Positions 1-7,290 of a DNA stretch of 43,963 bases are shown piece by piece (the first letter of the stretch is position 1; each line of letters starts with the position of its first letter). Where the stretch lies: positions 1 through 43,963 of the forward strand of contig DASXVU010000027.1 in assembly GCA_036504055.1 (NCBI GenBank), given 5' to 3'. The notes beneath the pieces are model-generated. The model was given only the letters and a program-made list of their open reading frames with translations. It did not search any database and was not told the DNA's origin. This stretch comes from Methanomassiliicoccales archaeon (GTDB lineage Archaea > Thermoplasmatota > Thermoplasmata > Methanomassiliicoccales > UBA472). A program made the translations under genes and the position numbers.

Positions 1-642
1 GATGTACTGGATCTTGATGCGATCCTCCCCTGCCTCCAATCCCGCCATGAGCGCTTCCCTTATCTTGTCCACGCCATCGGCGGCGGGGCATTTGAGCTCC
101 AGGTAGCCAGATATCTGCACGTATGGTGGGGTGACATTCTCTTTAGCTACCTCGGCGAAGATCGTGGTCCAATCGCCTTCAACTTCCGCGTCCTGCAAAG
201 CTGTAGGACTGGCGGCACATGCCTCGAAAGCTGCATACAGATTGCCGAACTTGTCGGCCAAATCATACCCGAAGCTCTCAAGGGTGGCGTCGACGGTCAT
301 TCCTAACCGCTCGGCGACAATCTCCATAAGCTTCTCAGCTTTATTTTCATTCTTCCACTGTTGGATCTTCTCACGGCGCTGGTGTTCGTTTACGGATTTC
401 AGGGAAAGATCGATGTGACCCTTTGATGAATCGACGCCAAGGACCTTCGTGACTATCTTCTGTCCTTCCCTGACGTAATCCCTGATGTACTTTACCCAGC
501 CCGTGGCTACATCCCTGACGTGGATGAAACCTTCTTTGTTCCCATATTCGTCCAATGTGACGAACGCACCGAAGTTCTTTACGTTTTGGACTGTGCAAAC
601 AACGAGTTCGCCTTCCTCAGGAAACTCGCTGGCTTTGGGCAT
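1..642 (-). CDS. Translation initiation factor aIF2 subunit alpha (3' end cut by window edge)
   Basis: Alpha subunit of the heterotrimeric factor that brings initiator Met-tRNA to the small ribosomal subunit. The 214 codons present start MPKASEFPEEGELVVCTV and open with an S1-type OB fold (about residues 10-85, including EGFIHVRDVA and GHIDLSLKSV), then the helical middle domain and the beginning of the C-terminal alpha/beta domain that docks on the gamma subunit. The family is usually about 260 residues, so roughly 50 residues lie left of base 1. The start ATG overlaps the stop codon of the S27e gene (TAATG), which fits translational coupling in an L44e - S27e - aIF2 alpha operon, a classic archaeal order. 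The reading frame is open throughout. Very sure of identity. Confidence 0.96.
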   Translation of the reverse strand, partial: MPKASEFPEEGELVVCTVQNVKNFGAFVTLDEYGNKEGFIHVRDVATGWVKYIRDYVREGQKIVTKVLGVDSSKGHIDLSLKSVNEHQRREKIQQWKNENKAEKLMEIVAERLGMTVDATLESFGYDLADKFGNLYAAFEACAASPTALQDAEVEGDWTTIFAEVAKENVTPPYVQISGYLELKCPAADGVDKIREALMAGLEAGEDRIKIQYI

Positions 643-815
643 TAATCGACCACCTCTAGCAGCTGTCCCTTCATCTCCCCCACGCCTCCGCGGGGTTTGA
701 TCAAGGTCGAGCCGCAGACGTGGCAAGTTACGGGCATGGCTGGCTTCTTGAAGGCCACCTGCTCGTTGCCGCAATCAGCGCACTTTACTTTTACGAAGTT
801 TGTCGTATGTACCAT
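642..815 (-). CDS. rps27e: Ribosomal protein S27e
   Basis: Small zinc-binding protein of the 30S subunit, 57 residues. Four cysteines form the zinc ribbon as two CxxC pairs (CADC and CHVC), followed by the family's glycine-rich GGVGEMKG stretch. The start is the ATG at 815 (MVHTTNFVKVKC). The frame stays open upstream to about 998, but that extension would run antiparallel over and into the L44e gene and has no S27e-like content, so it is rejected. It lies 5 bases after the L44e stop and its own stop overlaps the aIF2 alpha start, so the three genes are one transcript. Confidence 0.96.
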   Translation of the reverse strand: MVHTTNFVKVKCADCGNEQVAFKKPAMPVTCHVCGSTLIKPRGGVGEMKGQLLEVVD

Positions 816-820
816 CTGGA

Positions 821-1099
821 TCACTCCGTGAGCTCGAATTTCTTGGCCCTGAAGCAGCGCTTCTGGTGGGCCTTCTTGCATTTCTTGCAGCGGTATCTCA
901 ATGGGACCCTCTTGGTCGGTTTCTCCCTGCCTTCCGGTTTCGGACGCGGGAAACCTCCATATCCAGAGGTTGCCCTTCTGAATCTTCTCTGACCCCACTT
1001 GAGTTCGCTGGCCTTCTTTTTCTTGACCCTTTCTACCTCATGGTCGGTGTGAACCTTGCAGAAAGGACAGTAAGTCTTAATTTGCCTGGGCATTTTCAT
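821..1099 (-). CDS. rpl44e: Ribosomal protein L44e
   Basis: Zinc-ribbon protein of the 50S subunit, located near the tRNA exit site. At 92 residues it has the usual length, starting [20 protein letters not shown] and carrying a second cysteine pair near the C-terminus ([15 protein letters not shown]), so four cysteines for one zinc. It is very basic, as expected. The ATG at 1099 follows a Shine-Dalgarno-like GGGTGA at 1105-1110; an in-frame ATG two codons later (1093) is an alternative. It is the first gene of the L44e - S27e - aIF2 alpha operon, with a TATA box at 1137-1148. Confidence 0.96.
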   Translation of the reverse strand: MKMPRQIKTYCPFCKVHTDHEVERVKKKKASELKWGQRRFRRATSGYGGFPRPKPEGREKPTKRVPLRYRCKKCKKAHQKRCFRAKKFELTE

Positions 1100-1136
1100 T
1101 ATATCACCCTTGGAGCAACAGGCTTAATACTCAATT

Positions 1137-1148
1137 CCTATATAAACC
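1137..1148 (-). promoter_or_regulatory. TATA box of the L44e-S27e-aIF2 alpha operon
   Basis: On the minus strand the sequence GGTTTATATAGG lies about 40-50 bases before the L44e start. With an archaeal spacing of about 25 bases, transcription would begin near 1115 and leave a short leader holding the GGGTGA ribosome-binding site. Confidence 0.65.
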
Positions 1149-1360
1149 TATTACCCTAGGTCTGGATGCTGGTCCCTATACTGGCCAAGTCTTGCGACCG
1201 TGGTTAGGTAAGGTACGCTTCTTCCGTTTTTATGCAATAAAGCCTCATGTTTATAACCATTTTCCTGAATAGCGCTAGTACCGGATCGTTTATGTAAGAT
1301 TCACGTCACACTCTGCAATTCATTTCCATCGGGTAGGTCATCGGACCTGGAAGTGCGGAC

Positions 1361-1383
1361 TTATAATCACCGAAAGATTATAA
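1361..1383. repeat. Perfect 8-bp inverted repeat in long intergenic region
   Basis: TTATAATC (1361-1368) and GATTATAA (1376-1383) are exact reverse complements with a 7-base spacer. The site sits in the 466-base gap (1100-1565) between the L44e promoter and the winged-helix regulator, in an AT-rich stretch. It could be a dimeric regulator operator or a promoter element. I see no protein or recognisable RNA gene in this gap. Confidence 0.5.
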
Positions 1384-1444
1384 TATAGAGGCGGTGGTCT
1401 GGAGGATTCCGCTCAAATAACTTCTTGCAGACAATGCAATTCTA

Positions 1445-1468
1445 AATACTGGATAAATTGCCAGTATT
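1445..1468. repeat. Second perfect 8-bp inverted repeat, candidate operator
   Basis: AATACTGG (1445-1452) and CCAGTATT (1461-1468) are exact reverse complements around an 8-base spacer, about 40 bases before the TATA-like box of the downstream winged-helix gene. Position and symmetry suit a binding site for a dimeric repressor or activator, perhaps the adjacent regulator itself; this is inference. Confidence 0.5.
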
Positions 1469-1508
1469 CAGGAAAATGTTATTTGAATCGATACGTCAAA
1501 TAGAAAAC

Positions 1509-1518
1509 GATATATATC
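1509..1518 (+). promoter_or_regulatory. TATA-like box before winged-helix regulator gene
   Basis: The self-complementary GATATATATC lies 48-57 bases before the chosen start at 1566. Transcription from about 1540 would leave a leader of roughly 25 bases that includes the AGGTGA ribosome-binding site at 1555-1560. Confidence 0.5.
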
Positions 1519-1565
1519 TATGCGATAATAAATGATATGTATCAGGTATTGGATAGGTGAAATTA

Positions 1566-1931
1566 ATGGCTGACAGGGGTTTCAGTAAGAAGGACGAGAC
1601 ACTGGTCGAGCTTCTCATGGGCACTGGCATGCCCAAGAATGTGGCTAAGACACTAGCCTTCCTGCGAAAGAAGGAAGAGACGACCTCAGTAGAGATCGAA
1701 ATATCCACCGCGCTAAGGCAACCCGAAGTGTCGATCGCGATGCAGGAGCTCAGAAGGAGAAAATGGGTTATCAAACGGGACATAAAGAAAGAGGGCAAGG
1801 GCCGTCCGGTCCACGCCTATAAGCTTGCTATCCCGTTCGAGAAGATCGTCGAAACGCTCGAGAAGGAAGAAAGAAAGAGGATCGAGCGGATTGAAAGCAA
1901 TATCGAACAGCTAAAGACCATGGCCCATTAG
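1566..1931 (+). CDS. Winged-helix transcriptional regulator
   Basis: A 121-residue predicted DNA-binding protein. Residues about 10-85 form a winged helix-turn-helix: a helical segment VAKTLAFLRKKEETTSVEI, the recognition-helix region RQPEVSIAMQELRRRKWV, and a basic wing (IKRDIKKEGKGRPVHAYKL). This resembles archaeal TrmB/MarR-like predicted regulators. The C-terminal 35 residues (EKIVETLEKEERKRIERI) look like a dimerising coiled coil. The ATG at 1566 is preferred over a GTG at 1557 because AGGTGA at 1555-1560 is 5 bases upstream of it. Two perfect inverted repeats in front of the gene may be its operators. It is convergent with rpiA. The ligand and target genes cannot be told from sequence. 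Confidence 0.8.
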   Translation: MADRGFSKKDETLVELLMGTGMPKNVAKTLAFLRKKEETTSVEIEISTALRQPEVSIAMQELRRRKWVIKRDIKKEGKGRPVHAYKLAIPFEKIVETLEKEERKRIERIESNIEQLKTMAH

Positions 1932-1944
1932 GCCAGGTCGTTCC

Positions 1945-2613
1945 TCATTTTTCTAATACCACGGTCCGGTCATCGTAAGCCACGACCGCTTTCGTTGCTA
2001 GCCCAAGGAATAGGCCGGTCTCTACGACACCAGGGATGCTTTTGAGCTTCCTTTCCAAGGAAACCGGGTCATCGATCCTTTCAAAACGACAGTTGTAAAT
2101 GTAGTTACCATTGTCCGTGATGAACGGTTTGTCGCCACCTTTGAGCTCCGGAACACATCCCAGGGCCCTGATGTTCCTGGCGGTCAGGCCGTGGCCGAAG
2201 CGAGTCACCTCAATGGGGAGCGGCGATTTCGTTCCTAGTGTTTTCACAAGCTTCCCGCTATCCACTATGATGATCTCCTGTTTGGAGGCATAGGCCACCA
2301 TCTTCTCCCGCAGCAGGGCGCCTCCCATCCCTTTGATCAGGTTCAGTTCATCATCGACCTCGTCCGCTCCGTCAATGGTTAGGTCGATCCGGTCCACGTC
2401 ATCTAACGAAACAAGCGGGATGCCGCACTTCAGGGCCTGCTCCTCCGAGGCGACCGATGTGGGGACTCCGCGCAAATTGTATCCATCATCCACCAGCTTT
2501 CCGATCGCCTCGATGGCAAAGAACGTGGTCGATCCGGTGCCCAAGCCAAGGGTCATTCCGTCCTCGATGAAATGGACAGCCTTTTCTGCCGCCCTCCTTT
2601 TCAGATCGCTCAT
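1945..2613 (-). CDS. rpiA: Ribose-5-phosphate isomerase A
   Basis: Interconverts ribose 5-phosphate and ribulose 5-phosphate, giving archaea ribose for nucleotides. The 222 residues match the family length. The phosphate-binding GLGTGSTTFFAIEAIG occurs near residues 23-38, the catalytic DGADEVDDELNLIKGMGG around residues 81-98, and LREKMVAYASK after it, where the active-site lysine lies. The start ATG overlaps the stop of the creatininase-family gene (ATGA), so the two are translationally coupled. Pairing a pentose-phosphate enzyme with a hydrolase of the riboflavin/F420 deformylase family is suggestive, but the link is inference. Confidence 0.96.
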   Translation of the reverse strand: MSDLKRRAAEKAVHFIEDGMTLGLGTGSTTFFAIEAIGKLVDDGYNLRGVPTSVASEEQALKCGIPLVSLDDVDRIDLTIDGADEVDDELNLIKGMGGALLREKMVAYASKQEIIIVDSGKLVKTLGTKSPLPIEVTRFGHGLTARNIRALGCVPELKGGDKPFITDNGNYIYNCRFERIDDPVSLERKLKSIPGVVETGLFLGLATKAVVAYDDRTVVLEK

Positions 2614-3332
2614 TCTTTCACATCCAGATCCTTTCGGATGAGATCGGTCAAAGCATCGGTAATGTAATCGTTCAGACGCTTTCCTGCCTGGACATTGGCC
2701 TTGCTGGCATCACCGACGAACCCCTGCGGATAGCATCGCTCCGGGTCGCTGATCACTGCGTAACCCGCAGAGACGAATTCGCCCTTGGTGCGGTTCTTGG
2801 GAACAAGGTCCGGCCTGATCGCCATGATCCTCGACGTTTCCATCATCCCCCCATGGCCATCACCGTTTCCCGCACCTATCTCTTCCTGGACGTTCTTTCC
2901 GATATCGTAATCTGCCAGGAATATGAGGTCCATCTGGTATCGGCGCACCACGTCCTCGCAGGCATCCTTTATCATGGCCATGTGGACGCTTCCCGAATGG
3001 CCGCTGATGATCACGACCTTGCGAATCCCGTTACGGTGCATGGACTCCAGGACGTCGATGACCAAGGCTCGGAGCGTTGACGACGTGATCCCGATGGTGC
3101 CAGGAAGGTTCCTCGTCGAGGAATGCTGTCCGTACTTGATGGCCGGTGCGACCAGGCCATTGACCCTCTGGGCCACAGCATCCGCGATGGCCTCAGGCTG
3201 GAAGGAGTCTGTTCCCAAGGGTAGATGTGGTCCATGTGCCTCGGTCGCCCCAATAGGAAGTATGACCACCGGGTCCCTTTCGACCGCTTCGGCGAACTCG
3301 TTGCTGGTCATCTCCTCGATGCGCACGTTCAC
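2610..3332 (-). CDS. Creatininase-family amidohydrolase (ArfB-like)
   Basis: A 240-residue metal-dependent hydrolase of the creatininase superfamily. Expected metal and active-site motifs are present: LPIGATEAHGPHLPLGTD near residues 25-42, IISGHSGS in the middle, and GDGHGGMMETS. In archaea the best-known member is ArfB, which deformylates a pyrimidine intermediate on the way to riboflavin and coenzyme F420; mycofactocin and creatinine hydrolases are other members, so the exact substrate is not settled. The GTG at 3332 overlaps the stop of the zinc-ribbon gene (GTGTGA) and is preferred over the longer frame starting at 3377, which would lie on the zinc-ribbon gene. A second GTG at 3326 is possible. 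Confidence 0.85.
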   Translation of the reverse strand: MNVRIEEMTSNEFAEAVERDPVVILPIGATEAHGPHLPLGTDSFQPEAIADAVAQRVNGLVAPAIKYGQHSSTRNLPGTIGITSSTLRALVIDVLESMHRNGIRKVVIISGHSGSVHMAMIKDACEDVVRRYQMDLIFLADYDIGKNVQEEIGAGNGDGHGGMMETSRIMAIRPDLVPKNRTKGEFVSAGYAVISDPERCYPQGFVGDASKANVQAGKRLNDYITDALTDLIRKDLDVKE

Positions 3333-3481
3333 ACCTTCTTGTCTGACTTGAGCAGCTTTGTGCCGCAAACCGGGCACATGCCCTTTGAGAGGGAATCCTT
3401 GTTGAACTGTTCGACGAGCTGCTTATTGACCTCTTCCAGACGCTCGTCCTTGATGGTCTTATTGCATTTCGGGCAGTACAT
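3329..3481 (-). CDS. Small zinc-ribbon protein
   Basis: A 50-residue protein with two zinc-binding knuckles, MYCPKCNKTI at the N-terminus and GMCPVCGTKLL near the C-terminus, separated by a charged helical linker (DERLEEVNKQLVEQFN). Four cysteines would bind one zinc. It is the first gene of a coupled operon with the creatininase-family hydrolase and rpiA. The upstream in-frame extension to 3601 overlaps the divergent PP-loop gene and is unlikely to be coding. Function is unknown; such proteins often act as protein- or RNA-binding adaptors. Confidence 0.75.
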   Translation of the reverse strand: MYCPKCNKTIKDERLEEVNKQLVEQFNKDSLSKGMCPVCGTKLLKSDKKV

Positions 3482-3560
3482 CGGCGCGGCTATCGCTTTC
3501 CTTGATATTTTTATGCTATCCCGGGGCAAGATTGAAATCACCCGCAGAGGATGGCAGATC

Positions 3561-4232
3561 ATGCGTCTAGCCTGCCTATATTCCGGAGGAAAGGATTCCA
3601 CCTACTCCGCCTACCTGATGGAACAGCAGGGGCACCGGGTATGCACATTGGTGAACATCGTCCCCAGCGATCCGTATTCATGGGTCTTTCATACTCTTAA
3701 CCTTGATGCGATCCCGCTGATGGCCCAGGCCATGGGCAAAAGGTTGGTCTCCGTACCGTCAGACGGCACCGAGCAGGGGGATCTGGCTGCCCTCAGACAG
3801 GGACTTGAGGGATTGAACGTTGAAGGAGTGGTCGTCGGAGCGATAGCCTCCGATTATCAGTGGGACCGCATAAACGGAGTGTGCGAGTCGCTGGGACTGA
3901 GGCTGTTCGCACCCATGTGGCGAAAGGACCAGTTGATCCTCCTGAACGACATGGTCGAAGCAGGCGTGAAGGCCATCATCGTGGGCGTGTTCGCCGAAGG
4001 TCTCGACCAGAAATGGCTGGGAAGAACGATAGACCACGATTGCATCGGGGATCTGATCGAGGTGGCCAAGAAATATCGGATCAACGTTTCGGGCGAGGGC
4101 GGCGAATATGAGACCATGGCCTTGGACTCACCCATGCATTCCCAGCCCATAAAGGTGGAGTCCACCGAGACTGTGGTGGAGCGGGACACGGCTAGATTGC
4201 TGGTCAAGAAGTGCTCTCTCGACTTCGTCTGA
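3561..4232 (+). CDS. Dph6-like diphthine-ammonia ligase / PP-loop ATPase
   Basis: A 223-residue N-type ATP pyrophosphatase. The PP-loop SGGKDST is at residues 8-14 (MRLACLYSGGKDST), and the family-typical EGGEYETMALDSP is near residue 180. This matches the archaeal proteins related to Dph6, which amidates diphthine on elongation factor 2 in the last step of diphthamide synthesis. The archaeal function is taken from the family. The ATG at 3561 is chosen because the PP-loop must be near the N-terminus; the frame upstream to 3225 runs antisense to the neighbouring operon. It is divergent from the zinc-ribbon - creatininase - rpiA operon, and convergent with the peroxiredoxin gene at a distance of 3 bases. 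Confidence 0.85.
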   Translation: MRLACLYSGGKDSTYSAYLMEQQGHRVCTLVNIVPSDPYSWVFHTLNLDAIPLMAQAMGKRLVSVPSDGTEQGDLAALRQGLEGLNVEGVVVGAIASDYQWDRINGVCESLGLRLFAPMWRKDQLILLNDMVEAGVKAIIVGVFAEGLDQKWLGRTIDHDCIGDLIEVAKKYRINVSGEGGEYETMALDSPMHSQPIKVESTETVVERDTARLLVKKCSLDFV

Positions 4233-4235
4233 AGA

Positions 4236-4712
4236 TTAGAGCCTCTGTACCTCAGCCAGGAGCGCGTCATAGTCAGGTTCGTAGGATGGGTCCTCTGGGA
4301 CCCACCGGTAGCGAATGATCATCTTTCCGTCCACCAGGAACGCTGCCCTATAGGCCCTTCCGTTCATGTATCCTTCATCCTCTATGAGAAGGCCCCATTC
4401 CCTCGATACCCGTCCGTCAAGATCCGACAGCAGCGGGAATTGCAGGCCGAGACCTATGCTCCAATCCCCGTGGGAACGGACCGTGTTTGTGCTGATGCCG
4501 ATCAGGTGGCATCTTAGTGCGAATTGGTGAAGACGGTTCTGGAAGGTCTTCATCTCGATGGAACAGATCATCCCGAAGTCGGAAGGGTAGAAGAGGACGA
4601 GTGCCGGTTTCGATCGGACCAGCTCGCTCAGCGAGATCGAGACGTCCATACCCGCCGGCAGGATGAAATCTGGGGCTTTGGTTCCGGTCGGTGGGCCCAG
4701 GACTACGGCCAT
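4236..4712 (-). CDS. Peroxiredoxin (AhpC/TSA family) with atypical active site
   Basis: A 158-residue thioredoxin-fold peroxidase. The peroxidatic cysteine is Cys50 in FYPSDFGMICSIEM. The family motif is PxxxTxxC; here Pro43 and Cys50 are kept but the threonine position (47) is glycine. That threonine normally helps orient the peroxide, so the enzyme may be slower or use another substrate. The conserved late arginine region (YRAAFLVDGKMIIRYRWV) is present. A second cysteine, Cys69 (LRCHLIG), is not at a usual resolving position. Its start overlaps the last 10 bases of the tandem GNAT gene, so both are cotranscribed. Confidence 0.85.
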   Translation of the reverse strand: MAVVLGPPTGTKAPDFILPAGMDVSISLSELVRSKPALVLFYPSDFGMICSIEMKTFQNRLHQFALRCHLIGISTNTVRSHGDWSIGLGLQFPLLSDLDGRVSREWGLLIEDEGYMNGRAYRAAFLVDGKMIIRYRWVPEDPSYEPDYDALLAEVQRL

Positions 4713-5635
4713 GGTTCACGCCCTCGGCCTTCGACCGTGACCATCTCCTTCAGGGATATGGCGTAATAATCGATGGTGAATTCCTTCTCGAAACCGGATT
4801 TCAGATATAGGGAAAGCGCCACATCGTTGTCCGTCTGGACATCCAGGATTATCCTGCCTTTTCCTTCGGCCCGTAACATATTGACCATGTTGCGTAAGAT
4901 CGATCTGCCAAAACCTTTCCCCCGAGACCAGGGTAGCACGCAGAACCCGGTGAGCTCCGAGACCGATCCTTCATCAAGGACATCGATCTTGCCGATAGGC
5001 CTTCCGTCCACCTGTGCCAAGAATCTCCTCTGGTCCGGTTTCGAGTAGAAACGGTCATGGCATTCCAGTTCCACCTCTCGCAGCATCAGGTCGTCGTTTC
5101 CTACCTCCCTCAGGTCGATCTGCTGTGTCGGGACCATCTGTGATCCGGTCGAGCTCATCCGATGCTCGGAGAAGGCCAGCTTTCCTCCGACGCCTTTTAT
5201 GAGATCTACTCCGACGTTGAGCCTACGGTCGTTCATGACCAGGATCCGGAAGTGTCCCCTGCGTTTGCATTCCGCCGTGGTGGCATCAAGAAGCATTGAG
5301 CAGACGACCATCCAATCTTCGTCGGGATCGGCGAAGATCGATACCTCCGCCTCTTCCTTTTCAAAGGAGTAGAAGAAGGAGAAGCCGATGCAGCGCGCCT
5401 CCCTCACGAAGGCCAAGGCGCCGACCCCGGGTTTGTCAAGGGACCTCAGGAAATCACCGGTAAGAAGTATCCCGACTCCCATCCTCATCTCGCATTTCTC
5501 TTTCAGTGCTAGGATCTGCGAGATCTCGTTCTCCGAGGGGTCCGCGATCGGTATGATCCTTCCCTCATCTGCCTTTTCACCCGCAACCTTGTTCACATCC
5601 CAGCCAATCGGTCGCTGACATAATAATACTTGCAT
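4703..5635 (-). CDS. Tandem GNAT-family N-acetyltransferase
   Basis: A 310-residue protein built of two GNAT-like halves. The C-terminal half has a clear acetyl-CoA-binding motif A (GFCVLPWSRGKGFGRSIL, near residue 237) and the following LDVQTDNDVALSLYLKSGF, typical of active GNATs. The N-terminal half (about 25-165) keeps the fold pattern but no clear acetyl-CoA loop, so it is probably structural or substrate-binding. The acetyl acceptor is unknown. The ATG at 5635 is only about 13 bases from a TATA-like box, so a start further in, such as the GTG at 5596, is plausible. It is coupled to the downstream peroxiredoxin gene by a 10-base overlap. Confidence 0.8.
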   Translation of the reverse strand: MQVLLCQRPIGWDVNKVAGEKADEGRIIPIADPSENEISQILALKEKCEMRMGVGILLTGDFLRSLDKPGVGALAFVREARCIGFSFFYSFEKEEAEVSIFADPDEDWMVVCSMLLDATTAECKRRGHFRILVMNDRRLNVGVDLIKGVGGKLAFSEHRMSSTGSQMVPTQQIDLREVGNDDLMLREVELECHDRFYSKPDQRRFLAQVDGRPIGKIDVLDEGSVSELTGFCVLPWSRGKGFGRSILRNMVNMLRAEGKGRIILDVQTDNDVALSLYLKSGFEKEFTIDYYAISLKEMVTVEGRGREPWP

Positions 5636-5643
5636 GCAGGCTA

Positions 5644-5652
5644 AACTTTATG
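5644..5652 (+). promoter_or_regulatory. TATA box of the TPR/ATPase-like gene
   Basis: AACTTTATG lies about 27 bases before the GTG at 5675, the spacing expected for a leaderless archaeal transcript. It also lies between divergent genes and could serve the GNAT gene on the other strand. Confidence 0.55.
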
Positions 5653-5674
5653 CCTTCCGTGAGCATCTAGAAAC

Positions 5675-7153
5675 GTGGACCAGACGACGCCAGAGAGCGC
5701 AGCGCAGGATGCTGGAGACATAGAACTCAGGTTGGTGGACCTGGCAGGTGACGCCATGGGGGGAAAGGGTTCGGTTACGTTCATCTCTGGAGGTTCAGTC
5801 GATCGGCGGCGCTCGATCATCGCCCGCGTTCTGATGGAGACCGAGGAGATGGGGTGCCTGACGGTGATATGCGACTGCCGCCGCCCCCTCTCCGGGAATG
5901 AACCTCTGGCCGAAGCGCTGTTGGCTCTCAGGAAGGTCATCGAGGGAGGAGCCGCGGCCTATCCACCCGTTCCACCGGAAGGCGTGTGGCCATCAGACCG
6001 CTCATATCGGGCTGAGATGGAGGGGCTGGATCTGCTCCGTTCCATCACCGAAAACAGCACAACGGTGGTGGTCATCGAGGAGATGGGGGCCGCAGACCTA
6101 GACACGATGGCCATGTTCCAATTCCTTGCCCGGAACATCGGTCGGATGGGTGCGATGATGGTCGTCACCCACTCAAGAATGGATGAGGACCAAATCGCGA
6201 TGAAGATGCTCGACGAACTAAGGGATGAGGTGGCGGTTCAAGAGCTTCATCTTCCGGTAACTGCCGATGATATGAAAGACAGAGGGGCATCGGCTGGGCA
6301 TGCGGCACCGGCCGAAAGGGCCGCGAACCGAACCGCTTGCCAGCGCCCAGAGGCGACCTCATTGATCGAAAACCACATTCGTTCCTCCCGTGCAGCAATG
6401 GCAACCGGGGACATCAGCGGTTCTATAAATTATGCCTATGCCGCGCTCAGCGATTCGATGTCCATCGAACACTTCGGATTTGTGCTCGACTCCTATACGC
6501 TGCTGGGAGAATCCCTGACCCAGGCGGGCAAGGAGAAAGAGGCGTTCGACATCCTTGATAAAGCGATCGATCTTTCGACGGTGATCGGTGAACTGCCATC
6601 TCAAAGAAATGCTCATCTCAGGAAGGCGGAGCTCCTTCTTTTTAGCATCGGGGAACCGGATTCCGCTCTCAAAGAGGCGATCATGGCCGACAGGATCGCA
6701 TCAAGATCATCGAGCGAGCTGGACAGGATCGAGCCATTGGGTATGGTTGCCATCATCGAGGCGAGGAATGGTCGGAGGGATAGGGCAGAGAAGGCCTTCT
6801 GCGACGCTTCTGGAACGCTTGATGGGCAGCCTTTGGACACGTTCATCAAGGAGAGGATGTTGCTTGCCTTGGCTGCCTCCCTGCTGTTGGAGGCCAGGAA
6901 CGACATGGTCGGTATGAATGCCAGGTACGGGGAGGCAGAAGTGCTTGCCACGGCAACCAGTTCTCCGACCTATTGGTCGGCCGCGATGTCACTGCAACAC
7001 GGTCGCTCGCTCCTCAGATTGAGAAGACCTCGGGAGGCCATAAGAAATCTGGACGAGTCCGCACGGCTTTTCGAACGGTTAGGGAATCCTCTGCAGTGCG
7101 CCCGGGTCAAGCGTGCGATCGAGGGGTCTGAGCTGGGTCCGATGCCTGATTGA
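5675..7153 (+). CDS. TPR-repeat protein with degenerate AAA/STAND-like ATPase domain
   Basis: A 492-residue protein in two parts. Residues about 10-200 follow the layout of an AAA/STAND ATPase module: a beta strand and loop at the Walker A position (VTFISGGSVDRRRS), and a Walker-B-like strand STTVVVIEEMGAADLDTM followed by MFQFLARNIGRMGAMMVVTHS. The Walker A loop has no GKS/T, so nucleotide binding is probably lost. A low-complexity linker (about 205-230) leads to tetratricopeptide helices (about 230-485; for example AFDILDKAIDLSTVIGE and REAIRNLDESARLFERLG). The GTG at 5675 lies at leaderless spacing from a TATA box. It is likely a scaffold or sensor; the partner is unknown. Confidence 0.7.
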   Translation: MDQTTPESAAQDAGDIELRLVDLAGDAMGGKGSVTFISGGSVDRRRSIIARVLMETEEMGCLTVICDCRRPLSGNEPLAEALLALRKVIEGGAAAYPPVPPEGVWPSDRSYRAEMEGLDLLRSITENSTTVVVIEEMGAADLDTMAMFQFLARNIGRMGAMMVVTHSRMDEDQIAMKMLDELRDEVAVQELHLPVTADDMKDRGASAGHAAPAERAANRTACQRPEATSLIENHIRSSRAAMATGDISGSINYAYAALSDSMSIEHFGFVLDSYTLLGESLTQAGKEKEAFDILDKAIDLSTVIGELPSQRNAHLRKAELLLFSIGEPDSALKEAIMADRIASRSSSELDRIEPLGMVAIIEARNGRRDRAEKAFCDASGTLDGQPLDTFIKERMLLALAASLLLEARNDMVGMNARYGEAEVLATATSSPTYWSAAMSLQHGRSLLRLRRPREAIRNLDESARLFERLGNPLQCARVKRAIEGSELGPMPD

Positions 7154-7290
7154 CATTCTGACCGAGAGGATGGCGCCCGCACGGTGCAAAGATGTTTATC
7201 GGTGCATTTACTAGATTCTACCTGGCCCGGTACAGCATGCAGGCGCGTTGCAGGTGAGGCGCCATTTAACGGGTCAAGGGGTGTTCCGCA

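Noticed and set aside
816-998. N-terminal extension of the S27e frame
   Set aside because: Lies over the L44e gene on the same strand and does not resemble S27e; the family starts at the ATG at 815.
1330-1380. Possible tRNA D-arm-like stretch in the long intergenic region
   Set aside because: No T arm or acceptor stem can be formed around it.
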